The position numbers were made by a program, and so were the translations under genes. The notes under the pieces were generated by a model that was given only the letters and a program-made list of their open reading frames with translations, ran no database searches and was not told the DNA's origin. A stretch of DNA of 11,511 nucleotides from JASEGV01 sp037443545 (GTDB lineage: Bacteria; Bacteroidota; Ignavibacteria; UBA10030; BY39), in assembly GCA_037443545.1 (NCBI GenBank), contig JBBIOD010000056.1, positions 1 through 11,511 on the forward strand, written 5' to 3'. Shown here one piece after another: positions 1 to 6,280 of the stretch (the stretch's first letter is position 1; every line of letters begins with the position of its first letter).

Positions 1-971
1 TCCGCTTCAAGATAGAAACGCCGCACAAATTGCGATACTATTTCCCGCTCATCCACTCCCTCAACAGCGTTCATATAAAAATGCTGTCTGCCGATAATTT
101 TACCGTCGCGAATTTTAAATACTACGCCGCAGGCATCGTCGTCCTCCGAAGCAATCGCAAAAATATCGCGATCCATCAAATCAGCATCTACAACTTTTTG
201 ACGTTCATTATAATTTTGTAGTCCCCTAATCTTATCTCGCCGGTCGGCTGCTTCTTCATATTTAAAAGCTGCCGAAAGCTCTTGCATTTCTTTAACCAGC
301 TCGGATATCAAAGCGCCGGTTTTCCCGCGCAAAACTTGGACAACTTCTTTTATCATCCGGTTATAATTCTCTTGATTAACAATTCCCGCACACGGTCCTT
401 CGCATTTCTTTATGTGGTAGTCTAAACATACTCGTATTTTCCGCCTCCGGATAATTTCATCATCGATATGGTAATTGCATGAGCGGACTTTAAAAACGTC
501 GTGTATCATTTTTAGAGATGCACGAAGATTTTTTACGTCGGTGAAAGGACCGAAATATTTAGATCCGTCATGTATAATTCGACGGGTAACGAATATCCGC
601 GGGAATGGTTCATTCGTAACAACGATGTAGGGATAGCTCTTATCATCCCTGAGAAATATATTATATTTGGGTTTGAATTTCTTTATCAGAACCGCTTCGA
701 GTATAAGCGCTTCCACTTCAGAATCGGTAACAATCAACTCAAGGTCGGATATTTTTGATACGAGTGAGCGTGTTTTGGTGTCTAACTTTCGAGGATTGTG
801 AAAATATTGCCGAACGCGGTTACGAAGATTTTTTGCTTTGCCTACATAAATAATTTTTCCTTCGGAATTTTTATACTGATATATGCCGGGCTTCTTCGGA
901 AGGTTTGCGAGTTTCTGCTTCAAAGCAACATCGTGTGTATCTATTTTGACGGTTAGTTGTACTTCGGTCAT
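1..971 (-). CDS. uvrC: UvrABC excinuclease subunit C, N-terminal 323 residues (runs off the window)
   Basis: UvrC makes the dual incisions of nucleotide excision repair after UvrA/UvrB load on damaged DNA. The visible part starts at ATG 969-971 and stays open to base 1. It holds the GIY-YIG nuclease domain that makes the 3' cut: GIY at residues 29-31, IYVGKAKNLRNRVRQYF at 41-57 and the metal-binding Glu in ILEAVLIKKFKPKYNI around residue 92. Four cysteines at 165, 182, 190 and 194 (C-x7-C-x3-C at the end) match the iron-sulfur site known in UvrC. The UVR segment that binds the UvrB C-terminus is at about 225-253 (LVKEMQELSAAFKYEEAADR). The RNase H-like 5'-cutting half and the HhH domain lie outside the window, since UvrC is normally about 600 residues. 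The start is 13 bases after the mce stop, so the two are probably cotranscribed; the ribosome site is weak. Confidence 0.96.
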   Translation of the reverse strand, partial: MTEVQLTVKIDTHDVALKQKLANLPKKPGIYQYKNSEGKIIYVGKAKNLRNRVRQYFHNPRKLDTKTRSLVSKISDLELIVTDSEVEALILEAVLIKKFKPKYNIFLRDDKSYPYIVVTNEPFPRIFVTRRIIHDGSKYFGPFTDVKNLRASLKMIHDVFKVRSCNYHIDDEIIRRRKIRVCLDYHIKKCEGPCAGIVNQENYNRMIKEVVQVLRGKTGALISELVKEMQELSAAFKYEEAADRRDKIRGLQNYNERQKVVDADLMDRDIFAIASEDDDACGVVFKIRDGKIIGRQHFYMNAVEGVDEREIVSQFVRRFYLEA

Positions 972-984
972 GTTTGTCGTACTG

Positions 985-1389
985 CTAACTTTTTTTCTGA
1001 ATGAGTTCAATCAAAACGCCGTTTGTGGATTTTGGATGGACGAACGCGATTGAATTTCCGCCTGCACCGACACGGGGTTTCTCATCTATGAGTTGAAATC
1101 CTTCCGCCTTTAATCGCGACAATTCTTTTTCAATATCCTCAACTTCAAATGAAAGGTGATGAATTCCCTCCCCCTTTTTCTGTATAAATTTGTAGATTGG
1201 AGATTCTTCAGTAGTCCCTTCCAATAACTCGATGTGTGTTCCTCCGACTTCAAACATCGCTATGTTAACTTGTTGATCTGGAACCGACTCTATGTGAATG
1301 TCTTTAACGTCTAAGATTTTTTGGAAAGTCTCAGAGGAATGAATCAAGTTTTTAACAGCTATTCCTATATGTGATAGATTTTTATACAT
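985..1389 (-). CDS. mce: Methylmalonyl-CoA epimerase (VOC/glyoxalase fold), 134 aa
   Basis: The enzyme interconverts (2S)- and (2R)-methylmalonyl-CoA and so links propionyl-CoA carboxylation to the B12-dependent mutase and succinyl-CoA. The protein begins MYKNLSHIGIAVKNL and ends with GVLIELIQKKS, the two beta-alpha-beta-beta-beta halves of the vicinal oxygen chelate fold. Likely metal ligands are His7, His77/78 in GIHHLSFEVED, and Glu128 in VLIELIQ, with a fourth from the first half. I chose ATG 1387-1389 because homology starts there and AGGAAA lies just upstream; the frame is open 20 codons further but those residues do not look like the family. Length is normal. It lies 13 bases before uvrC. 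Upstream, 1390-1486 carries no gene I recognise and then meets an assembly gap. VOC relatives such as glyoxalase are possible but the motif pattern favours the epimerase. Confidence 0.9.
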   Translation of the reverse strand: MYKNLSHIGIAVKNLIHSSETFQKILDVKDIHIESVPDQQVNIAMFEVGGTHIELLEGTTEESPIYKFIQKKGEGIHHLSFEVEDIEKELSRLKAEGFQLIDEKPRVGAGGNSIAFVHPKSTNGVLIELIQKKS

Positions 1390-1486
1390 ACTTTTTCCTG
1401 AAAATTTTTGATCTTGTAAAAATATAGGAAATAGATTGGATTGGAACAACTTCTTGCCCGGTTAAGAGTCTGATGGAGTGAATGAA

Positions 1487-1586
1487 NNNNNNNNNNNNNN
1501 NNNNNNNNNNNNNNNNNNNNNNNNNNNNNNNNNNNNNNNNNNNNNNNNNNNNNNNNNNNNNNNNNNNNNNNNNNNNNNNNNNNNNN
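1487..1586. other. Assembly gap (100 N)
   Basis: A run of exactly 100 N is the conventional placeholder for a join of unknown length. One edge falls inside a sequence that is repeated elsewhere in the window (comM, 3800-4210), which may be why assembly broke here. The real distance between the comM remnant and mce is therefore unknown, and any reading frame drawn across it is meaningless. Confidence 0.99.
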
Positions 1587-1856
1587 TTCGATATTGAATT
1601 TGCATCTGTGCAAGTGCATTCCTTTGCAGGGTCGGCGTAGTAACCGCAAGGACAGGGATTCATCGCACAGAGGAGCATAAAGTTTGCCGGAAATTCTAGC
1701 GGCAATCTTGAACGGTTGACTGTTATTCGCGCATACTCAATCGACTGACGAAGAACCTCGAGCACATTACGTGCAAACTCAGGAAGCTCATCTAAAAATA
1801 GGACTCCATGATGCGGCGACCGAAAACGGCGCGTTGCAACAACGGTAGAATTAGTA
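1587..1856 (-). pseudogene. Decayed second copy of the comM 3' half
   Basis: The readable protein, from about 1850 down to 1600, runs NSTVVATRRFRSPHHGVL, then the Walker B region, LEVLRQSIEYARITV and the cysteine cluster MNPCPCGYYADPAKECTC. It corresponds to residues 263-373 of the intact ComM encoded at 3774-5312, on the same strand. Over 1594-1813 against 4194-4415 I count about 16 mismatches in some 215 bases. Three lesions are visible. A 72-base in-frame deletion lies between two ATGATG copies (at 1808-1813; 4410-4415 and 4482-4487 in the intact gene). Two bases are missing near 1610, shifting the frame. At 1594-1596 the match jumps from position 4194 to 3809 of the intact gene, as if 387 bases were lost. 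Several changes alter conserved residues (P to S, D to Y in the IEDARI motif). Similarity fades upstream of about 1856 and downstream it enters the gap. A strain-variant assembly artefact is a less likely alternative. Confidence 0.88.
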
Positions 1857-1880
1857 CATTTCAGAATTTTAAAAATTGTC

Positions 1881-2270
1881 TCATATAAAGTATTGATAAA
1901 ATAATAACAACAGATTTATACCAACCTTCTTACAGTAGTCTATGTAAGTAAATCCTGTTTTTCTCTTTATCCATCTATAAAATTGTATTTCTGATTTAAA
2001 GCCTAAAGTGATTGCTGTGTCAAAACCTTTCACACGCGGAGTTTGAGTCTTTAGTTGTTTTAGTTTTTCCAATCTTTTGTTGTCAATATACCTTGTTATT
2101 GTAACTCCAGAATGTTTTTTAAAAATCGTCGAAAGATTTGAGGACGTGAGGTGATTTTCGAAGGCGAAAGCTTTTAGGCATAGGTTATTGTCCCAATGAC
2201 AATCAATATAATAAATTAGATTCTTAAAAATTGTTTTCTCACTTCTCTTTCTATCCAATTTACTATGCAT
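1881..2270 (-). CDS. Short AraC-family DNA-binding protein (HTH domain only), 129 aa
   Basis: Two helix-turn-helix units typical of AraC/XylS regulators are recognisable: CLKAFAFENHLTSSNLSTIF followed by KKHSGVTITRYIDNKRLEKL at about residues 31-70, and DTAITLGFKSEIQFYRWIKR followed by KTGFTYIDY at about 84-112. The phrases GF-x5-F-x-RW-x-K and the final G-[FV]-T-x-IDY are family hallmarks. There is no room for an effector-binding domain; only about 30 residues precede the HTH. I prefer ATG 2268-2270 because GGAG sits five bases upstream; another ATG five codons earlier (2283-2285) lacks such a site. It follows the cysteine-rich protein gene by 62 bases and probably shares its transcript. It ends about 25 bases before the comM remnant. 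Inference: a local regulator of the cassette. It could instead be a truncated regulator left over from a larger gene. Confidence 0.78.
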   Translation of the reverse strand: MHSKLDRKRSEKTIFKNLIYYIDCHWDNNLCLKAFAFENHLTSSNLSTIFKKHSGVTITRYIDNKRLEKLKQLKTQTPRVKGFDTAITLGFKSEIQFYRWIKRKTGFTYIDYCKKVGINLLLLFYQYFI

Positions 2271-2332
2271 CCACTCTCCAGTCATTTTTCATATTAAGCT
2301 GTTACATACATAAAATTTTATTATTAGCAATG

Positions 2333-2665
2333 CTAGTAATTATCAATAGGAAAAATATCAAAACAAAATACTGTAACAGATCGGCACCCAGTCCAAGGTT
2401 GACATGTAATAGTTAAGCACAATCCCTGGATTACACTGCATGAACATCCAATAATAGGAAAATCATATACTATAAGTACTCCTTTGGGACAAAACAAGAT
2501 ACAAAAATTCCATCCGGTACACTCAGTTGGGACAGGGGCCATAGGCGTTACACTGCTTCCCAAGTTTTTTAGTGGAATTCGTTTCACTATATCTCGTTCT
2601 TGGCTGTTTGCAATCAATGAACTTATCATAATGAAAAATACAATAATAATTATTTTCTTTAGCAT
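2333..2665 (-). CDS. Secreted cysteine-rich protein of unknown function, 110 aa
   Basis: I do not recognise the family. A clear Sec signal lies at residues 1-21 (MLKKIIIIVFFIMISSLIAN), with cleavage likely near SLIANSQ. The mature part of about 88 residues has nine cysteines at 49, 55, 59, 74, 76, 83, 88, 94 and 101, and is otherwise hydrophobic and aromatic (Trp52, Trp91, many Phe, Ile and Val) with few charges after residue 35. An odd cysteine count would leave one free or intermolecular. The start has a strong ribosome site, GGAGG six bases before the ATG, and lies 11 bases after the propeller gene, so they are translated from one message. Small secreted cysteine-rich peptides next to six-bladed propeller genes are known in Bacteroidetes (the NVEALA type), but the NVEALA motif itself is not present here. 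The gene is real on signal, ribosome site and operon spacing; its function is open. Confidence 0.75.
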   Translation of the reverse strand: MLKKIIIIVFFIMISSLIANSQERDIVKRIPLKNLGSSVTPMAPVPTECTGWNFCILFCPKGVLIVYDFPIIGCSCSVIQGLCLTITCQPWTGCRSVTVFCFDIFPIDNY

Positions 2666-2676
2666 AAATCCTCCGG

Positions 2677-3666
2677 TTAGTTATTCATTTTTAAAACATA
2701 AATATTTCCATCAGCTGCAGAAAGGTATAAGTTATTGTCATTTGAAGATATTGACATTAATAAACTGATAGGTTTATTTTTGTTATCGAGCAATGGTATC
2801 TCACTAATTTTTGTGCCTGAGAGTTCGAAGAGATACAACGTAAGCGGTTGTGAATCCGAATAGCTAATGAGATTATAAGCTACTCCCTTATGGATGGTAA
2901 TACCCACGGTAAAAATTTTTGCTGCAAATTTGTCTTTAGCCCAATCACATAACGGAGCATCGCGAAGTTCCTGAACACTCACTGAATTCAATTCAAATTC
3001 CTTTACAAGCGTACCTTCGCTTGAAAATATTTGAACAACGGGAAAATATTGATATGAAGCGACAATGATTTTAGAAGTCTGATCGTATTCTAGAAATGCC
3101 CAATTCAAAACAAATTTCTTGTTTTCTTTTTCTAATAATGGACCGAATGACTTAATGTAATTACCATCTTTGTCAAGCTTCATTATTGATCCGTCTTTCC
3201 TGGGTGAATTTATAAAAATGTTTTCATTAACATCCACTGTGAATGCGAGTGAAAATTGGGGTATCCTAATCGATCTAACAAATTTCCCATCTTTATTAAA
3301 GATAAAAATCTTTTGATGATGATAATCTAAGATATACAGCAAGTTATTGTTTCCGATTTTTATATCAATAGGTGTTTCAAACATTTCAGATTCCACTCCG
3401 CCACCCTTAATATTGCTTACTAAATGCATGTCTGAATCATACATTAACACCTTTTTATTTTGAGTGTCCAATACATAAACGTTTCCTTCATTAGATATTG
3501 CTACTTTATTAGGCTGGTGCCAATCGTAGTTTTTTCCATCTTTACTGAATACGTTTTCAATTCTGTAATTAAACATGGGACTAATGTTAGAGTTTTGCGA
3601 TTTAGAATTCATACTTAGAGCTAATAGAAGGAAAAATATTTTACACAAGCATATTTTAATACCCAT
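2677..3666 (-). CDS. Secreted six-bladed beta-propeller (NHL/6-bladed propeller family) protein, 329 aa
   Basis: After a Sec signal (residues 1-24, hydrophobic core IFFLLLALSM, ending SKSQ) come six repeats with the NHL-like pattern of a turn, a short strand reading xxYxLD, and a strand that mentions the running value: about 52-85 (GNVYVLDTQNKKVLMYD), 99-132 (LLYILDYHHQKIFIFNKDG), 142-174, 196-222, 257-288 and 303-327 (NLYLSAADGNIYVLKM). This is the architecture of the Bacteroidetes six-bladed propeller group, secreted proteins of mostly unknown ligand. The two cysteines at 6 and 8 precede the hydrophobic core, so I see no lipobox. The start is supported by GAGG about six bases upstream and by a consensus promoter at 3724-3752. 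It heads the three-gene cassette and is visibly AT-rich (15 G/C in 3301-3360 against 32 in 4501-4560 of comM), which suggests foreign origin. Its role may be to bind or display the cysteine-rich protein encoded next to it; that is inference. Confidence 0.82.
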   Translation of the reverse strand: MGIKICLCKIFFLLLALSMNSKSQNSNISPMFNYRIENVFSKDGKNYDWHQPNKVAISNEGNVYVLDTQNKKVLMYDSDMHLVSNIKGGGVESEMFETPIDIKIGNNNLLYILDYHHQKIFIFNKDGKFVRSIRIPQFSLAFTVDVNENIFINSPRKDGSIMKLDKDGNYIKSFGPLLEKENKKFVLNWAFLEYDQTSKIIVASYQYFPVVQIFSSEGTLVKEFELNSVSVQELRDAPLCDWAKDKFAAKIFTVGITIHKGVAYNLISYSDSQPLTLYLFELSGTKISEIPLLDNKNKPISLLMSISSNDNNLYLSAADGNIYVLKMNN

Positions 3667-3723
3667 TTCAACCTCATCATCAATCCATTTGCTAAATTAG
3701 ATTTGTAGTTTATTCCTATTCTG

Positions 3724-3752
3724 AATATATATAAATTAATTATTACTGTCAA
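3724..3752 (-). promoter_or_regulatory. Consensus sigma70-type promoter of the propeller cassette
   Basis: Read on the minus strand, TTGACA (3747-3752), a 17-base spacer and TATATT (3724-3729) make an almost perfect housekeeping promoter. It lies between the comM stop and the propeller start, with a leader of about 50 bases. It would let the cassette be transcribed independently of comM. Confidence 0.75.
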
Positions 3753-3773
3753 GCATAAAAATATGCCTTTTTT

Positions 3774-5312
3774 TTACATCCACAAATTTCTATCGAGTGT
3801 TCGATATTGTATTGCTTCGCTGATATGCTCTGGACGTATATCTTCCGATGGCGCAAGGTCAGCAATCGTTCGCGCAACTTTTTGAATCCTGTCGTAAGCT
3901 CGTGCACTCAGTCCAAGTTTGTTGATTGCCATCTTCATCAACTCCTCGCATTCGGAATTTATTCGGCAGTAATCGCGTATTTCCTTTGACTGCATATCAG
4001 CATTTGAGAATATTCCGGATCGCCCACTAAAACGTTTCATCTGGATATCTCTTGCACTGATAACTCTTTCTCTGATCATATCGGAAGATTCGCCGGAAGT
4101 TTTAGACGCCAGTTCTTTGTACTTAACAGCCGGCACTTCAATATGCAAATCGATTCTATCCAATAATGGTCCTGATATCTTCGCCATGTACTTTTGAATT
4201 TGCATCTGTGTGCAAGTGCATTCCTTTGCAGGGTCAGTGTAGTAACCGCAAGGACAGGGATTCATCGCACAGACGAGCATGAAATTTGCAGGAAATTCGA
4301 GCGTCATTCGTGAACGGCTGACAGTTATTCGCGCATCCTCAATCGGCTGACGAAGAACTTCGAGCACATTACGCGCAAACTCAGGAAGCTCATCTAAAAA
4401 TAGGACTCCATGATGTGCGAGTGAAACCTCTCCCGGTCTAGGAATCGTGCCGCCTCCAACCAGCGCGCTATCGGAAATTGTATGATGCGGCGACCGAAAA
4501 GGTCGCACTGCAACTAAAGCTGAGTTCGGCGGCAACATGCCGGCTACCGAATGTATCTTAGTGGTTTCTATTGCTTCTTCGAATGTCATTGGCGGAAGTA
4601 TTGTCGGCAAGCGTTTAGCCAACATCGTTTTTCCTGAGCCGGGAGGTCCTATCATAATTATATTGTGTGCGCCTGCGGCTCCTACCTCTAAAGCACGCTT
4701 AACATTTTCCTGACCTTTTACATCGGAAAAATCTTTCGTGTATCGGTTCTCCTGAGCGAACACTTCGTCCCTATTAATCTTGAATGGTTTTAACAACTTA
4801 TATTTTCCGTTCAAAAAATCTACAGTTTCACTCAAACTCGTCATAGGATAGACCTCGATACCTTCGACCATTGCCGCTTCCTTTGAATTTTCTTTTGGAA
4901 GTATTATCCCTCTCAAATTATTTTTTTTAGCTTCTACGGCAACAGGCAAAATCCCATGAACCGGTCGCAGTGTCCCATCGAGGGCAAGTTCACCTAAAAT
5001 TATAAAATCCTTTAAGAGTTCTGATTTAATATTCTCAGTAGCAGTTAATATTCCAATTGCTATGGGTAAGTCGTAGGACGATCCTTCTTTCTTAATATCG
5101 GCGGGGGCTAAATTAACTGTGATGCGTAGATGAGGAAGTTGGATGTTGGAATTTTTAATTGCTGCAATTACTCGTTCTCGACTTTCTTTAACTGCATTGT
5201 CAGGTAAACCAACAACGACGAAACTTTGTAACCCTTTTTCGAGATTAGTTTCGACCTGCACTGTGTGTGCATTAATCCCGTAGGTTGCACTACTGAGAAC
5301 TTGTGAAAGCAT
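3774..5312 (-). CDS. comM: ComM/YifB family Mg-chelatase-like AAA+ ATPase, 512 aa, intact
   Basis: ComM is a hexameric helicase that promotes branch migration during natural transformation and recombination. The N-terminal ChlI/Lon-protease-like domain runs to about residue 170 (MLSQVLSSATYGINAHTV, VVVGLPDNAVKESRERV, INLAPAD-like VNLAPADIKKEGSSYDLP). The AAA+ core has Walker A GPPGSGKT at 222-229, Walker B VLFLDEL at 303-309, the SPHHTISDSALVGGG insert at 274-288 and the cysteine group C353/C355/C365/C367 in NPCPCGYYTDPAKECTC. The C-terminal Mg-chelatase lid includes GLSARAYDRIQKVARTIADL near 467-486. I place the start at ATG 5310-5312, where homology begins and AGGA lies upstream; the frame stays open 73 codons further but that stretch is unlike the family. 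Length is normal. A partial, decayed copy lies beyond the cassette at 1587-1856. Confidence 0.95.
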   Translation of the reverse strand: MLSQVLSSATYGINAHTVQVETNLEKGLQSFVVVGLPDNAVKESRERVIAAIKNSNIQLPHLRITVNLAPADIKKEGSSYDLPIAIGILTATENIKSELLKDFIILGELALDGTLRPVHGILPVAVEAKKNNLRGIILPKENSKEAAMVEGIEVYPMTSLSETVDFLNGKYKLLKPFKINRDEVFAQENRYTKDFSDVKGQENVKRALEVGAAGAHNIIMIGPPGSGKTMLAKRLPTILPPMTFEEAIETTKIHSVAGMLPPNSALVAVRPFRSPHHTISDSALVGGGTIPRPGEVSLAHHGVLFLDELPEFARNVLEVLRQPIEDARITVSRSRMTLEFPANFMLVCAMNPCPCGYYTDPAKECTCTQMQIQKYMAKISGPLLDRIDLHIEVPAVKYKELASKTSGESSDMIRERVISARDIQMKRFSGRSGIFSNADMQSKEIRDYCRINSECEELMKMAINKLGLSARAYDRIQKVARTIADLAPSEDIRPEHISEAIQYRTLDRNLWM

Positions 5313-5364
5313 ATTATTCCTCGATTTTAATATGTTTAAATATAAAGAAGGATTTTCATAAATC

Positions 5365-5403
5365 AAAAAAAGAACCTCTTCTCGATAACCTGATTTGAGG
5401 TTA
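5365..5403 (-). promoter_or_regulatory. Possible attenuator-like hairpins in the comM leader
   Basis: In minus-strand RNA, the segment AACCTC (complement of 5397-5402) can pair with GAGGTT (complement of 5373-5378), and the second arm is followed by C and seven T (5365-5371). The overlapping left arm TAACCT can instead pair with AGGTTA in a tight hairpin with a six-base loop (5386-5403). These are mutually exclusive terminator-like and anti-terminator-like folds about 50 bases before comM. Stems are only six base pairs, so this is tentative. Confidence 0.22.
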
Positions 5404-6121
5404 CTACTATTACTTATCCCGCGTAGCAGTCGTGGGGAAAGGGTGTTTTCAAAATTCATTTTATTAGAAAAATCGAAGTGCATAATGCTAAGTCGTCCCT
5501 TCCATTCAGGACGAATACTGATGAACAGCAAGAGGAAGTAGCCACAACAACTATTCTCTGTATCGTCGACTAACTATTTGCTTTCCTCACAAACACCTCA
5601 ACACGAATAACAATTTTTAAAAGAAGGCGTTGTTACTGAAAAGCGCTACAATGCTTTGAATAGACGAAGATATTAGGAATGTGGAAGGATAGGCAACGTA
5701 ATTTGGAGTACGCGTTGGATGAATACTACACTTACGCTACTACTTGTGCATTAAATTCAAATAATATATTAATGAGGATACAAACTACAACAATCCCGAT
5801 AATAACTTTTATTATTCTGAACATCAGTTGCCAGCCTGATTCAATTTTTTATTGTGTCATAAACTACCTGTAATATAAAAAACATTCCTTCCGTTCCGAT
5901 GAGAAACCAAATAGAATATTGTTAGTTAAAGATTTATCGTTTCAAGGATGAGTTATAAATCGGAAGAAGTATGCATTGAATAAATAAGAAGCTGCGGATA
6001 AATCATCAAGCACAACAGAGATGCGCAAGTTGGATATACGAGCCACGGTAGGGTGATAAAACGCGCAATCATTGAAATCGGATTCTAACTATAATGCATC
6101 GTTAGTATCCAACCAGTTTTT

Positions 6122-6137
6122 AAACCGAATTCGGTTT
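6122..6137. repeat. 16-base perfect palindrome
   Basis: The sequence AAACCGAATTCGGTTT reads the same on both strands. It lies about 145 bases beyond the gcvPA stop in geneless DNA. Such a dyad can be an operator for a dimeric regulator, or chance: a 16-base palindrome is expected roughly 0.2 times in a window this long with even base composition. Confidence 0.5.
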
Positions 6138-6280
6138 GTTCAATTATGCTGATTTCTGCAGGTGATTTGACGCATCAGCAGAAGAGGGGACCGTTAATTG
6201 CAGCGTGAGAATGAACGGATTTGGTGTAAATATACTATTTTTGATTGCTATCGTATTAAGCTCGTCGTCCTAATAACCAC

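Larger units (their letters stand above)
5313..6280. other. Long stretch without a convincing gene between gcvPA and comM
   Basis: Nearly 1 kb holds no gene I can support, which is unusual in this otherwise dense region. The part next to comM is leader. On the plus strand, 5611-5673 reads QFLKEGVVTEKRYNALNRRR between two stops, reminiscent of a short SHOCT-like C-terminal motif, possibly a remnant. A 64-codon plus-strand frame at 5679-5873 has no recognisable content. A 16-base palindrome lies at 6122-6137, and alternative short inverted repeats (TGCTGAT at 6147-6153 with ATCAGCA at 6174-6180; TTCTGC at 6154-6159 with GCAGAA at 6178-6183) follow it. A hairpin TCGTCC/GGACGA with a ten-base loop lies at 5493-5514. 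It may be the scar of a deleted gene. Confidence 0.6.

Noticed and set aside
1390..1449. A 20-codon in-frame extension upstream of mce
   Set aside because: Family similarity begins at 1389, where AGGAAA is well placed.
1365..1765. Long frames running through the first N block
   Set aside because: They join the comM remnant to sequence before mce across unknown bases; the residues in between are undefined.
3753..3775. A hairpin GCATA-AAAA-TATGC followed by eight T on the plus strand
   Set aside because: The stem is five weak pairs and no plus-strand gene leads into it; it overlaps the comM stop and lies next to the cassette promoter.
5493..5514. A hairpin TCGTCC/GGACGA with a ten-base loop
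   Set aside because: No T run follows on either strand and nothing nearby gives it a role; it is noted in the geneless stretch only.
5313..5531. A 73-codon in-frame extension upstream of comM
   Set aside because: It does not resemble the ComM family, the good ribosome site is at 5312, and the length from there is the family norm.
5679..5873. A 64-codon plus-strand frame in the geneless stretch
   Set aside because: It has no recognisable motif, a poorly spaced ribosome site and no partner genes; it is likely chance in AT-rich DNA.
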